64,000 bases of DNA from Diphasiastrum complanatum (GCA_029204225.1 CM055104.1:28278253-28342252), one strand, 5' to 3'; numbered from the stretch's first letter, positions 46,370-59,235 are shown. The notes: generated by a model not told the origin, from the letters alone. Numbers and translations: made by a program.

Positions 46370-47530
46370 AGAATCGAAGTGTAACTTGGAGAAGCACCTC
46401 CAAGATCACACAAAGGAATGACTGTGAGACAAACCACCCAACCATGTAGATGCTACTGATAAATCTCCAATAGCATCTCCCCCGTGCTAGGGAATAGGAT
46501 GCAGATGTAGAGAAAGTAACCTGGCAATGAATCACATCACAAGAATTCAGGGAGTAGGGCGAGTTTTTCCTAGTGTATATTTGACTTCCCTTATCTCTGC
46601 ATGTGCCCATGCAAGCCTATAATATCCCCATACATGCAGTTCATTACTATTGATACTCTACACCATGCCAATAGTCGTCCTAACCCATGCAATAGCTCCA
46701 TACATCATAATATGTGTGACTGGGTCGTCACAAGGTTATTAACTACATTACTGGAATAACTAGATGTAACCAATAATCTCGAGTATTGGAGTACCGTGTA
46801 TCCAAGCCCAGGACTCTGCCGAATCCCATATACAGGACGTGGACATAACATTTTTCCCCTCTTGATCTGATTTTGTCCTCAGAACAAGAAAGAAAATCTG
46901 GAACCATTCCTTACACTTTCAACATTTACCTAGAAAATTATTATCCTTAGTCTGACTTTAATCTCAAACAAGCACTCGGAAATAGAATGATCTTCCATTT
47001 CTTTATCTTTACTCTGGAGTAAAAACTCAGGGGGGACAAATTTTCCATCTGGGCTATCCTCTCAAGAAATTAGTAATATCACCTTCATGTAGATGCTTTA
47101 AATGACACACTGAATGAATCATTACTTAACTCATGAGATCAATGTTAAAGGAACCGATAATTATAGTATGAAACTATCCACAATTTTTTGTAGACAATTC
47201 ATAATTACTTCTTGGTACAAATACTCTTAGAATCCAGAATTCTAAGGTAAAACAGTTCATTCAACTAGAATCTCTAGGAGATCCATTAAGATCAACTCTT
47301 TAAGTATCATAGATATTGTCTTAAGTTAAATTCCCCTGTTTCTAGCATCTCATGCAAGAAAATAACAATCATTTAATCTTAACAGATTTGCTTGTCCTTT
47401 AAAACAACTGGAGATCTAGTATAAAAACTGTACCCAAGCATCTGTAGACCATAATATGTAGCAAAATACCATCCAATAGCAAATTTTCAAAATATTGATC
47501 TAAATTCCTAATTCATACAATAGATTGAGA
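46370..47530 (-). mobile_element. Degraded Ty3/Gypsy fragment: LTR and integrase tail
   Basis: The LTR runs from 46850 (minus-strand start TGTTATGTCC) down to about 46370. It is preceded on the minus strand by a decayed polypurine tract and by 46860-47300, whose order of blocks parallels the integrase-tail region at 31150-31600 but with no open frame left. It is the same family as the copies at 660, 21740 and 30785 and the most diverged of them. Confidence 0.6.
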
Positions 47531-48530
47531 ATTATTCACCACACTACGTGGATGTTAATTTTAGCTTAGTTTCTTGCTTTCTTTTCTTATGCATTGTGGA
47601 TTAGATTTCTTGTTTCTTGTTTAGGGTAGAATCAAGCATTGGCAAGTAAACTATAGGGGCTAGAATTGTGGCTTAGATCTTGCAAATCCTCATACATTCT
47701 AGTTCTTGATGTTCCTGGGAAGTCCAAGATTCAAGAGATGAGTGTTTCTTGATTCTTGCACTTGAAATGCTTGCTAATTAGCTTCTTGTTTCTTGTTTTG
47801 ATTCTGATTGAAGCATGCAGATTGATTTTAGTTTATAAGGATCTGTTTCCATTCGATTTCTGCAGCATTTAGAATAGGAGTTTGTTGAGTGTTCATCTGA
47901 GTTGCAGGCTGATCCATCGATGAGCATCATGACTTGCATATTTTCAATTAATGTGAGGACATTTCAAGAGTGAAATCCTTTTTGTCCATTCTCTCGCTTC
48001 AATCTCCCCATACAACTTCAATTTAGCAACCTCTTGTTAAAGATTAACAAACGCTCATTACAATAACAACTCTTATCCAACTTGGGTATTAAGTTAAAGG
48101 TCGGGGTGAGTTGGGTAGAGCGAGAAATTCATGCTACATAGTTGCATGCTCGAAGCTGGCCTAGTGCGCTCGTTGACAAATGGACCCTTGTGCTCCTGGG
48201 TAAGGTTTGCCCTAATATTGTGCATTTTGGAGCAATGTATTCTAGATCTTAGGAATAGTTGGGAATGCGTAAAAGATGTTACCATAACCTCTGATCATTC
48301 CAAAGTATCCTCAATCTCATTGGATGATGGTGGACACCCTCAGTCACTACGAAGAATACCTCTCTTGTACATTGGCACTAGCACGTTGTAATGTGAGAGC
48401 GACATGCTCCACTTTGGGTTAAAAAATAATCTTGGAATGATACTTAAAGCTAAAAAGCTTCATGATAAACTTACTAGTAAGGAAATTGAAGGCCTCTTCT
48501 TGGTTGCTTGTACTTACCTTTTTCTGCACT
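47530..48530. other. Upstream intergenic region of LHCB6
   Basis: No gene or element is recognised with confidence. Short open frames at 48094-48391 overlap on both strands and show no protein features. Confidence 0.45.
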
Positions 48531-48533
48531 TGA

Positions 48534-48570
48534 TTGGCCAGTTTCAGACCACCCTCCTATCCAAAGGATA
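48534..48570 (+). promoter_or_regulatory. Candidate CCAAT/GATA elements upstream of LHCB6
   Basis: ATTGG (inverted CCAAT) at 48534-48538 and the palindrome TATCCAAAGGATA at 48558-48570, which carries a GATA core on both strands. They lie about 290-325 bp before the start codon. GATA/I-box and CCAAT motifs are common in light-regulated Lhc promoters, but the motifs are short and their function is inferred. Confidence 0.3.
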
Positions 48571-48858
48571 ACCGCTATGATCTCCTTGGGACAGGAACCA
48601 TTGGTCCACGGCTAAATCTTGCAGATAATAAATTTGGATTTCACTGCTTGAGAAGTACTGGGAGCCATAGAACCGCTGGGTAAACGAGTTGTCCCGCGGT
48701 AACTTTTCAATCTCATGTGGCCAGATCTGCTCGCTCGTCGCTGTGCTGATCAGCTCAAGCCTCATCCTGACGATCTGTCCATCTATCTCTCTGTTGATTT
48801 CTACAAGTGGGTTTTGATTTGCGCACAGGTTTGTGAGGTGGGTTGTGGCGATCCGGCC

Positions 48859-49867
48859 ATGGCAGTGGCAAGCAGCCGTGCCTCCATTTCCTCACAATCT
48901 GCTTCTCAGAGCTCCTTCACTGTAGGTATCAGTGCTAGCACCTTGTTTTCTACTCCCAGGATCGGTTTTGGAATCAGTAATGGCTGCCGGGTGGTTGCTA
49001 TGGCCACCAAGAAGGTATCCGCCAAGCCAGCAGCCTCAGGGAAGAAGTCCTGGCTGCCTGCTGTGAAGGGTGGTGGTAATCTCGTCGACCCAGAGTGGCT
49101 CGATGGATCGTAAGATTGCATCAACTCATATCCGCTTTGCTTCTGTATTTACCTCTGTGATTATACATTATCCTTGTTTGTTCAATCAATTGAAATCGGT
49201 TGTGCATATCTTTCAGAAATTGAGTAATTTCTTACTCACAATGCTTTATGGTTCTTATGTTGAACTCTGGAAGTCTATACTCCGAGTTTATGAGCTCACT
49301 GGAACCACTTGTGCCAGTCTTCCAGGAGATTATGGGTTTGATCCTCTCGGCCTGGGCAAAGATCCAGCTTTTCTGAAGTGGTACAGAGAAGCTGAGTTGA
49401 TTCATGGAAGGTGGGCAATGACGGCCGTTGTGGGGATCTTAGTGGGTCAGGCATGGAGCGGTGTGCCATGGTTTGAGGCTGGCGCTCAGCCGGAAGCCAT
49501 AGCTCCTTTCTCATTTGGAACTCTTCTTGGAACTCAGCTGCTTCTCATGGGGTGGGTTGAGATTAAGAGGTGGGTGGATTTCTTCAACCCAGGTACACAA
49601 GCAGTGGAGTGGGCAACTCCATGGTCACTAACCTCTGAGAATTTTTCCAATTCCACTGGACTGCAGGGCTATCCGGGAGGGAAATTCTTTGATCCTTTAG
49701 GTCTTGCAGGGGAGCTCAAAGGAGGCAAATACATTCCCGATTTTGATAAGTTAACAAGGCTGCAGACAGCAGAAATCAAGCACGCCAGACTTGCCATGGT
49801 TGCCATGCTCATTTTTTACTTCGAAGCCGGACAAGGTCTCACTCCATTGGGTGCTCTGGGATTATAA
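48859..49867 (+). CDS. LHCB6: Chlorophyll a/b-binding protein CP24 (photosystem II minor antenna)
   Basis: Nuclear-encoded thylakoid antenna protein that binds chlorophylls and xanthophylls and links trimeric LHCII to the photosystem II core. Exon 1 is 48859-49109 and exon 2 is 49318-49867. The 208-bp intron has a GTAAGA donor and GCCAG acceptor and splits the Ser84 codon. The product is 266 residues. Residues 1 to about 48 are Ser/Ala-rich without acidic residues, as in a chloroplast transit peptide. The mature part has [13 protein letters not shown], then [19 protein letters not shown]. Helix B carries [11 protein letters not shown] (E110, H113, R115), and helix A carries EIKHARLAM (E236, H239, R241). 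The C-terminus [15 protein letters not shown] is the short CP24 ending without an extra amphipathic helix. Length and motifs match CP24 of other plants and all key ligands are present, so it appears functional. The start is the Met of the transit peptide; the upstream open frame is coincidental. Confidence 0.96.
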
Positions 49868-51308
49868 CTCTTGTGTTTTGCGTGGGCTGACAGAACCATT
49901 GTGATCCAAAAGTGTCCTGTCTGATCTTCTACATCGTCTGTTATCTACAAAAGGAAATCAAGAGAGGTTGCCATTGTTTTAGCTGATCTTTATCCAGTTG
50001 AGGAAACGGTATCATTTGTGATGGAAATGCTGCTTTTGTATGCTTTGTTTCTGACATCCAACTGTCGAAGATCTTTTTGGACTTGTTATCTTTTGAGAAA
50101 GTACAATATTCTTTAAAAAGTTAAGTATTTCTTTGCCTGTCTGGTTTGGTGGTTGTTTGAATATTTGGTGCAGTTGAAAGAAAGATAAATTAAATTTCTC
50201 TACACTGATCCCTCCTTATGCGGTACCTAGGGTGGAAAGGACCCAGTGTGATGGTTCACATTTCTTGCCCATGAACTCTTTTGCCATGACGATATAACCA
50301 ATTCAGCAAGTTTAAAGGGTGTGTAATATGTTTCCCCAGATATTATGCCCAGGAGAACTTGTGCATGCTGGAATAGGCCAATCCAAAAAAGAGGTATCTC
50401 TAAGGCTTTGCCCATTAGTGTAAGAGAAGAGTTGAATTGGTCTATATTCTGAAAAGTTCTAGCTATGTGGAAGCTTCCTCTAATGAGACTTTTGCACGCA
50501 TGGGGTGGAAGTTCATTGAGGCAACATACACAAATTCCAAAGACCTGCTTTAGTTCTAGAATGTCAAATTTTTTATGCTGATGAACAGTTTCTATAGTGG
50601 CCTTTCTTGGTGGTTAGGAGAAGTTAGGACGAGTCCGTTAGAGCAAGACTTGACTTATGAAATAACTCGAAGACGAAAATGACCTCCATAAAGATTGTTC
50701 CGTTGAGTAGAAGTTGATAAAATCTACTTATTCCTGCCCAAAATCATTGCAAGATATGCATGCTAAAAAAAATTCACTCATTCCTCGTGATAGATTATTT
50801 ATTGATCTTGGAAAGTTTTTGACTAGCCATAAACTGGCATCATGGGAATAAAGCTCATGTGAACTGTTACTAGACTAGTAAACTGTTTGGCTGGGCATTT
50901 CCCATTGTGGAATAAATTACAATGAACTTTTAGGAATGAAAAATTCCGATATTGCTTATTTAACCAAATGTTAGCAAATTTGTATTAAGGTTTCGCTAAA
51001 TTGCTTTTCTTCCCTAAAAGAATAGTATCTTGAAAAGGTTTGGGTTATTTCAAACCTCAAAGAAACTCCACTTTTTAAAAGGTCCCCTTTACCATTGGGA
51101 ATAAGTTACTCCCTATTTTTCCTCATTGTGAAAGCATTGCAATAGGAGAGGAGAGGGTGAAGATTCTAAGGCTTATTGCAATAGGAAATGTTGTTGATTT
51201 CGTCTGGAACTGTATGATAGGATAATAAATCCATGGGTCTATTCAACTGCTTGAACTGCAACGATTGAGGTCCGAAGAGCAGCCACATTGCTGCAGCGTA
51301 GCCTTCTG

Positions 51309-51310
<2 letters not shown>

Positions 51311-51365
<55 letters not shown>
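51311..51365. repeat. (GA)n microsatellite
   Basis: Uninterrupted GA run of about 27 units in the LHCB6 downstream region. Confidence 0.96.
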
Positions 51366-51368
<3 letters not shown>

Positions 51369-52914
51369 AGATTTCTTTTGTGAGTTATTTGAAATGGGTT
51401 ATATTTGAGTTTGAATCTTGTTTATACTGTTAACTGGATCATGCCACAAGGTTATATTTAAGTTTGAATTGTCATGGTTATATTCAATTTTGACTTGTGA
51501 TGATGTTTGGGTTTGAGTTCTGAGAAATATACTCATTTATTGTGTTCACTCAAGCATTGGCACTTGGGATTGGCCATTGCAGTGATGATTCTGTATCATT
51601 CAAGTGGTACTAAGAAGTAAGCTATGTGAAATGCAAGACAGATCATTCTTTTCTAGTTTTCTTTAGCATTTTGTTGTAAGAAAATTGGACATAGACTGAT
51701 TCATTAATTTTCCTTCCTAGAGACCATGTTTCTCAACAGCTTGAGCCACCGATTTTTAATTCTAAAAAGGCTGATTCTACAAAATAGGGAAATCTTACTT
51801 TGATAGATGTGGATCCTGAAGCAAGATGCAAACTTTAAAAACTAAATTATTGTCCAAGGATTCATAGTGGACAGGGAAGGGCATTAGATGTGAGCTTGCA
51901 CCAACCAACAAAAAACCCCAGCATGTGCATGAGGACAGTAAGGCTTAGCTGGAATTAGGGCCTTGTGCTCGCGCATGCTAAGTCATAATTTAAAGGGCCT
52001 TGATTTCTCATGCCTTTTCTGAATGTAATCTGAAATTTATATTGATATGCTATCAACACCCTTTGTGTATAGATAGAAGCATAAACTTGTCCATAATCCT
52101 CTAGTATGATGTGATGCCTATTGACGAGATAAACAAGTGGATCTAGGGTGATGAGGAAGGGGCAACAAAGCCTTTGTAGCGTTCTAAGTGCTGAGCAACA
52201 TAATTTGACAAGGTTTTCTAACATACTTTGTGTACTCATTGTAATGGGATTTCAATCAAGAGGCTTGGTTTGTTGATCCATAATCCCCTTGGGGAAAAGG
52301 GCAGATGAGCATGAAGTAAACGAATTTGACAATAACATATGAAGCTAGCTCATAAAAACATGTCACTACAAGGTTCAACTTTATGATCTTTATGATCGAA
52401 CAAAAGAAGAGGAATACGAAATGTCATCGATACAATCTTCAATATGCACGTGAGCTCTCAAATGTTCATTGATATTTCATTTTTCAAACTTTTTAAGCAC
52501 ACAAAGGACATAGTTATAGCGACTCCACTCAATGCTCGTTGACATTGACTTTTTTCTTGTTTATCACAAGGCACTACAAGTTCTTTTCACAATTGATTCA
52601 AAGTAACATTGTGAAATGTACTTCATATACTCATTAACATATGCATGTTTCAAGCCCATCTGAAATGCTGAAGCACAGTATGATCCAATTCAAAGTGCAT
52701 AACTACAATGAGGTTATGATGTCTTGTGTGTGAAAGTATTTATTGCATTTAAGAATGACAATGTTTAATGATATTTTTCGATAATCCTAAACGTTATGCA
52801 CAAATGATAGAAGTGGCTTTATCTTGTCTTTTTGCATCAAAAACATCTTGTACTAATATGTTATGAACTAATCTATAATACACAAATTTGAATCATTGAG
52901 ATTTTAGGGAATAT

Positions 52915-53083
52915 CAAGTGTGGCGCGTTGGATGCTTTTTACAACTCTTAAATCTACTCATATCTAGTTCGTTTACTCTTGCCACTATCTTGTCGGTCTA
53001 CTCAAGTGTGGCGCGTTGGATGCTTTTTATCACTCTTAAATCTACTCATATCTAGTCAGTCTACTCTTGCCACTATCATGAGT
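52915..53083. repeat. 88-bp tandem duplication
   Basis: Two adjacent copies begin CAAGTGTGGCGCGTTGGATG at 52915 and 53003 and differ at only a few positions. Confidence 0.9.
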
Positions 53084-54606
53084 ATGTGTAAAAATATATA
53101 TGAGTACCTTCCCAAACACATAATTCCTTAATGAACATGACATTTGATATGTTTGTATCATTTTGCATTTTTAGAAAATCCCGTGTTTATCCACGTGCGT
53201 TCAACACTTAATCATGTTCGATTTTCATGTGTGGAACTTCCATGCATATCGTAAATCTACCAAAAAACATAAGGGCCTTTCATGGAAAAGCTTGGGAAAT
53301 CCTAAAATTATGTACGCATGTGTGGAGGATCCATGCATTGATCTTCCACACAAAATTTAGAATTTGAAAATTATTTACAATTTAGGGGGGAGGATAGTGT
53401 GCCTAGAACTTTTTGGAGAAAAAGTTCCATGCGAAATTAATTTGTGCTTGAATTTTCAAAGATTGACCATAGTTTCATTTTTTGAGAATAACCTTTCCTT
53501 TGGAACATTTGCTACATAAGTAGATTCATGGAGATCTAAAGTTTTAATATAGTGTGCATGACTATGTGATAGCTTGGCTAAAAGCACAGCTAAACCTCAA
53601 CTCAACAAGCTAGTTTTTAATAAATCTTCTCCCATTTCATCCTTTATTAGTGCTCCTAACAACATTCCTCTTGATTACATAAGGATCCTTCCTATGCAAG
53701 AAAGCCATTAGTGTAACCTAATCCTATGATATTAGATAGGATGACTAAATTCTTACTTTAGTATAGTCTACTATCTTCAACAATACTAGCTAGAAAAGAT
53801 AAGTATTGACATTGAGGGGTATGGGGCCCTCATGGGTATATGGTCATAACTAATGGTTGGAGGCCTAAACTCATGATGGTAGGTTTTTAATGGGTCTATC
53901 ATTGAATTGTAGGGGAACTGGATGACGTGGCCCAGTTAGACTGCTGAGGTGTCTAGTGAAGTGTCACAGTGTACTACTAGTGGTGCATGGCCCATGGAGG
54001 GTATAAGTATACCCATTGGGCTCTCACTAGTGTATGCTTGGTTTTGGCATTGGTAGGAGTATGTTGCCGGAGTGACTGTTAGATTTTAATGCTCAGCCTT
54101 AACAATCGTTCAAGTAATGTGCATCTTGAAAACAACCAAAAGCCGACTACATATTTTTAGACCTTCACATTTTTCGTAATCTTCGTTTTTGCCTTTAAAC
54201 ATTTTATTAAGGCACCTTCGCCTTTTTGTCTTCTTCGCATTTTTCGCACTTTCGGAAAAAATTCGACACAGTGACCAAAATGCCTTTAACTCCATTTAAG
54301 GCCTACCTTCGGGTTTTTCGCATTTCTCTGCCTTCGTCTTTTTAGGCACCTTTGGGATTTGCATACCTTCCCTGTTCAAAGGCACCTTTGAATTTTTTGC
54401 AACAGTGGCAGACCGACGTCGCCAACTTATCATCAACCCTAAAAACAACTGGATAGCTAAATATCCCAAGCGCGGTTACCTACTTTGTACATATACAAAG
54501 ACTGGCATAAATAGCATTCAATGCTTGTAAGATATTTTTTGAAGACACTTGTAAATATATATATTACTAGCTGAAACAGAATCTGGAAATTCAAAATCAA
54601 AACATT

Positions 54607-55427
54607 TCTAAAGGGCAAAGGTCTGGTCGGTGACCGAGCCTCCAGAGGGAGACCCAAGGAGAGCTGAATGGATCACAAAAGATGAGCGTGCAATGACGAT
54701 CATTGTTTCATCCATAAATGAAGATTTACTCATGCAGATTGAAGACTGCGAAAGCAACCATGCAGTGTGGGAAAGATTGAAGCAGAAGTATGAAGTGAGG
54801 ACTGCAGCTTCAGTCATGCACCTTCACAATCAACTGCAACCCATACGGTGGAATGGCAACCAGTTGGATCAGCACGTTGAGAAGATCAGAACGATCTTCA
54901 CTCAACTCGCTGCATCAGGATAGGAGCACCAGGTCCCAGCACCACAGTAGCTGATGTACTTCATGAAATCTCTACCGACGTCCTATTAGCCGCTGATAAT
55001 GCTCATACTGAGTATACCAAATATGACATTCCACAAAGCAGTCAGTCTTGTTGCTGATGAGAGACTGATGAGAGACGAAGGAGAGGGAAGCAGTGATCAA
55101 GAGAAAGCTCTCTTCACGAAAGAAAAGAAGAAAAACAAAAGCAAGCCAAGATTCGAGAAGACGAAGTCCTCGAATCAGCAATCTTCTTCCTGCGATCACT
55201 GCCACAAACCAGGCCATACGGCCAACAAATGCTGGTTTAATCCAGCAATACCTTGCATGCACTACAAGAAGAAAGGGCATTCTGCAACCGATTGCAGATT
55301 CAACCCAAAAAGAAAGAACAAAGCTGAAAAGACAAACGCAGAGTCATCAAAGGATGCTGACAGAGGTGACGAAGCTTTCACGATACTTGATGAAGCTCCA
55401 ACAAGCTACATTGAATACGACTATTGA
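54607..55427 (+). pseudogene. Copia gag
   Basis: One continuous frame from 54630 to 55427 with three TAG stops (54921, about 54951 and about 54987). Recognisable: VWERLKQKYEVRTAASVMHL, then LIMLILSIPNMTFHKAVSLV and DERLMRDEGEG. There are two zinc knuckles, the first intact (CDHCHKPGHTANKC) and the second with Cys changed to Tyr (CMHYKKKGHSATDC). The N-terminus is degraded upstream of 54630. Confidence 0.85.
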
Positions 55428-56835
55428 TTCAGGAACAACATCTCACATAACTTGCAACAAGAAGGTCTTGATCGACTTTCGTGAACTCGAAAACAACAGA
55501 GCAATTATTCTAGGTGATGGGAGCAGACACAATGTCAAAGGCATCGGCACTCTATAGCTGCGAACACTGTCAGGCCAAGTGGAACTACCAGGAGCACTTT
55601 ATGTGCCCTCACTCAGAAAAGATCTGCTATGTGTCTCCAAGATGGTAGACCTAGGCATTCGAGTTTTGTTCGATGACAACACTTGCCGTATGATCGAGAA
55701 GACGACAAACAAGTTGCTGACGGTCGGATGCAGAGAAGGAAACCTCTACCGAGCCAAAATAGTCAACAACTCTGATAATATATTGAATGCATCAGAAAAT
55801 GAAGATCAGCTCTGGCATAGGAGGCTATATGATCTGAACATGCGGAGTCTGCATGACATGTACAAGAAAGACATGGTCACAGGTCTCAAGATTTCAAGGC
55901 CCGAAACTGAATTCTGCGAAGCTTGTCAGAAAGGCAAGCAACATCAGAATCCATTCATGCATGAGGGAAGAAGAGCCAAGGAAGTTCTTGAGCTCGTCCA
56001 CTCTGATGTCTGTGGACCGATGAAGATGGATTCATTCTCAAGTTCGAGATACTTTCTGATGTTCATAGATGATTACAGCCAGATGACCACGATCTACTAC
56101 TTGAAGAAGAAATCCAAAGTGTTTGATTCCTTCAAGAAGTTTGTGGCATTTGCAAAGCGACACACCTCGAAAAGGATACAGATCTTTAGATCTGACAATG
56201 GAGGTGAATACAAAAGTACAAAATTCTCAAGATTCTACGAAGAATAGGGGATAGAATACCAGTTCACTCCTGCATATACACCAGAATACAACGGTGTGGC
56301 AGAAAGAAGAAACATAATGCTAGTTGAAGGAGCCAGATGCATGATGGCACAAGCTCAATTGCTGCAGAACAGATCTACAACGACAATGCTGGAAAACAAA
56401 ACACCATACGAAATGTGGACAGGCAGAAAGCCTGATCTGTCATACGTACGTGTGTTTGGATGTGTAGCATACAAGCACATTCCCAAAGAAAAAAAAAACA
56501 AGCTCGATGACAAATATGAACAAACAATCATGGTCGACTACTCGAACGGAACACATGTGTACAGGCTCTACAATCCAACCACGAAGAAGGTTGTTTCGAA
56601 TAGAGATGTGAAGTTCGATGATTCCACATTCCCTGGACTGAAAGACGAAAGAGGCCATGAGATCTTCACACTGCTGCCTATTCAAGAGGGAGATCGAGGA
56701 CAAACATCAAATCAGAATGCACAGCCGCAGAATCCAGTCAATGGAGCGAAGACATGCAATTTGAATACTGCAGCTTCACAGAAGAGCCAACAACATATCA
56801 AGAAGCTATCCAGAATCCAGAGGGAGAATTCTTGA
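55400..56835 (+). pseudogene. Copia protease and integrase
   Basis: A single frame, shifted relative to gag, with TAG stops at 55555-55557 and 56245-56247. Protease active site TIDSGTTSH is near 55420. The GAG-pre-integrase zinc region reads LWHRRLYDLNMRSL, where the second zinc His is lost (usually LGHLN), followed by CEACQKGKQ. Integrase core: LVHSDVCGPM (first Asp), SDNGGEY (second Asp), PEYNGVAERRN (Glu), all catalytic residues present. A short deletion follows LLQ, then TPYEMWTGRKPDLSYVRVFG and a Ser/Gln-rich linker. Confidence 0.88.
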
Positions 56836-58480
56836 AGCAGACAATTCAGAGGAGATTGAGTCGATGAGGCGAAACGAGGCATGGACATTAGAGCCACTGT
56901 CAGAAAACAGAAAGAGAGTCGACTGCAAGTGGGTGTATAAGAAAAAGATGAAATCAGATGGCACCATTGGCTGCTACAAAGCCAGGCTTGTTGTGAAGGA
57001 CTACACGCAGAGATATGGTGTCGATTATTTCGACACATATTTGCCCATGGTCAAGATGACAAGCATAAGGCTACTCCTTGCATACGCCACATAGTACAGT
57101 ATGGAAATTCACCAGATTGACGTGAAAACAACCTTTCTCCATGGAGATCTAGAGGAGGAAATCTTCATGAAGCAACCTGAAGGCTATGAAGACCCCGACA
57201 ATAGACAATATGTCTGTCAATTGTAGAGATGCATCTACCGTCTAAAACATGCATCACGAGCCTGGTATAAAAAGCTTGATGGTCTTCTGAAGTCTCGAAT
57301 TTCAATCCTACTCACCAGACTACAATGTCTACATTAAAAGAGTAGGAAAGGATTTTGTGATACTGACCATTTTCGTGAATGATTTGCTGATGATAGGAAA
57401 TTCCTTGATGTTGATCAAAGACACAAAAAGTCTGATTTCTGAAAGCTACGAAATCACAGATCTTGGAGAAGCAACAAAATGCCTAGGGTTGGAGATCAGA
57501 AGAGATCGAACAAAGGTGAAATGCACTTGAGTCAGTCAGAATATGCCAGAAAGGTGCTAAAGCAGTACCACATGATGGACTGCAAAGAAAAGGCCACACC
57601 AATGATAGTTGGAGCCAAGCTCACGAAGCAGAATTGTCCAAAAATGGAAGAAGAAGAACAAAGGATGACAGGTATATCCTACCAAAACTTAATCGGTAGT
57701 CTGATGTACTTAACAATTTGTATCAGACCTGATATGGCTTTCTCTGTTTACACCTTGAGCCAATTCTCTTCCAATCCTAGCTTGGCACATTGGCAAATGG
57801 CAAAACGAATCCTACAGTATTTGTAGGGTACTCAGAATATTGAATTAACCTACAGAGCTAAAAATGAAGAAAAAGGATTTGAGCTGCATCACTACAGTGA
57901 TGCGAGATGGACGAGCTGCAAAGATGACAGCAAGTCCATTACTGGAGGATGTACAATAGCATGCGGAGCTGCAATCAGCTGGATATGCAAAAAGCAAACC
58001 TTGGTGGCTCAATCCTCTTGCGAAGCTGAATATGTCGCAGCTTCAAAGGTCGTGAATGAGGTAGTGTGGCTGCAGATGATGTTGAAGGCAATCCGGATAC
58101 CACGAGAGGGGCCAAACACGCTGATGATGGACTCTCAAAGTGCCATCTATATGTCCCAGGATCTTGTCTTCCATTCAAAGACAAAACACATACCTCTAAA
58201 GTACCATCACATTTGAGATTTGATCTCGAAAGGAGAGCTCCAGGTCTAGTTCATAAAATTAAAAAATATGATTGCAGATCTGCTCACAAAGCCGCTCGAC
58301 AAGCCACTCTTTGCCAAGCAAATAAAGGCAATTGGATTGAACATACAAAGCTGCAAGGTTCAAGAGGGAGTGTCAGAAATGGTGAACTCCTGCAACTTTG
58401 TCGCAGCACGAATAAGAAACGAAGGTCGAACGAGAACAATTCACGACAATCAACGTGCCTTTGACTCGAAGCACAAATGA
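56820..58480 (+). pseudogene. Copia reverse transcriptase and RNase H
   Basis: 56864-57094 reads VDCKWVYKKKMKSDG, then KARLVVKDYTQRYGVDYFDT. Stops and frame shifts follow. The catalytic box is FVNDLLMIG near 57375, so the first Asp of YVDD has become Asn. 57479-58480 in one frame carries HLSQSEYARKVLKQYHM, then RPDMAFSVYTLSQF, then RNase H with YSDARWTSCKDDSKSITG, QSSCEAEYVAASKVVNEVVW and DSQSAIYM, ending MIADLLTKPLDK. Several TAG/TGA stops interrupt it. Confidence 0.88.
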
Positions 58481-58969
58481 TTCACGAATCATTCGTGAAT
58501 CGTAAACACACCTCCAGGACCGCAAACCGCAAAGGGACGCAAAACGAAAGACTACGAACGAAACGAAAAGAACAAAAGCAAATGGGAGATTACGAAACAA
58601 ACGAAGAAGAATCTTTCACGCTGCTAGCTGGCAGCTTAACGGGCTTGGAGTCGTAGACTTCACGCCCATCTGAAATGAGTGACAACGACGGAGACTAACT
58701 AACTAGTTGATTAGCGTTAACTAGTCTTGTGATTCTATGTTTAGCTATCTTGTAAACTCCACACTGTGGAGGTATAAATGATCCTCTCTGGATCATAAAC
58801 TAACGTGAAGATAGAATCTAAAAGAGAGATCTATAAGAGACAGAGAGTGACGTAGCGAGTAGAGAACAGTTACTCTTTAATCCGGTGATGAAGATTAGCC
58901 GGAAGGTCGCAGTAGTCGTCCTTCGAGTAGCTCAACTATTTTTGATTTTGTGTAAAATTGCAGGTGTCA

Positions 58970-59235
58970 AACTGCTTTGTAGAAACTCGTGTATTTTACT
59001 AGGTATTACTCTGTACATAGAATGAGAGTAGTTTTGCAAGTGTTGTAGTCTATGTTAAGAAACATGACTAAATATGTAGAATTGCAAAATAAAAAAACTA
59101 TAATTCCCGCAAGTGTCATGAGCAGACATAAGAGATTGCATCTAATCCTAGATCAATGACTGAAAAATGTGCAGGAAGAATCTTGAATAAATTCTATCAA
59201 AAGGAGAAAATTGTGAGCTTAATTTCCAACATTTC
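58970..59235 (-). mobile_element. Fragment of the LTR family at 37158-38432
   Basis: The minus-strand start TGTTGGAAATTAAGCTCAC at 59235 matches the LTR start at 38432, and the shared blocks continue (GATTCTTCCTGCA, TCATTGATCTAGG) to about 59100. The lower boundary is uncertain. The open minus-strand frame at 59219-59416 lies next to it without recognisable protein motifs. Confidence 0.55.

Larger units (their letters stand above)
49868..54110. other. Intergenic region after LHCB6
   Basis: Apart from a (GA)n tract at 51311-51365 and an 88-bp tandem duplication at 52915-53083, no gene or element is recognised. 53810-54060 has an LTR-like character (CCCATGG-rich, with a TATA-like GGTATAAGTATACC near 53999), but no matching copy or primer-binding site was found. 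Confidence 0.5.
54180..58940 (+). mobile_element. Ty1/Copia element, nearly complete but inactive
   Basis: A truncated family-K LTR (54180-54580) joins directly into gag; the rest of the LTR, the primer-binding site and the gag start are deleted. Coding order is gag, protease, integrase, reverse transcriptase, RNase H (54600-58480), the Copia order. The segment 58480-58940 contains a TATA-like GTATAAATGATCC (about 58771) and is a candidate 3' LTR, but it does not obviously match the 5' LTR, so it may be of mixed origin. Confidence 0.75.

Noticed and set aside
48715-48858. Upstream in-frame extension of LHCB6
   Set aside because: The CP24 transit peptide starts at the Met at 48859; the upstream residues do not look like a transit peptide and are probably 5' untranslated sequence.
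49110-49317. Read-through frame joining the LHCB6 intron to exon 2
   Set aside because: The segment is bounded by a good donor and acceptor, and removing it restores the conserved [11 protein letters not shown] sequence.
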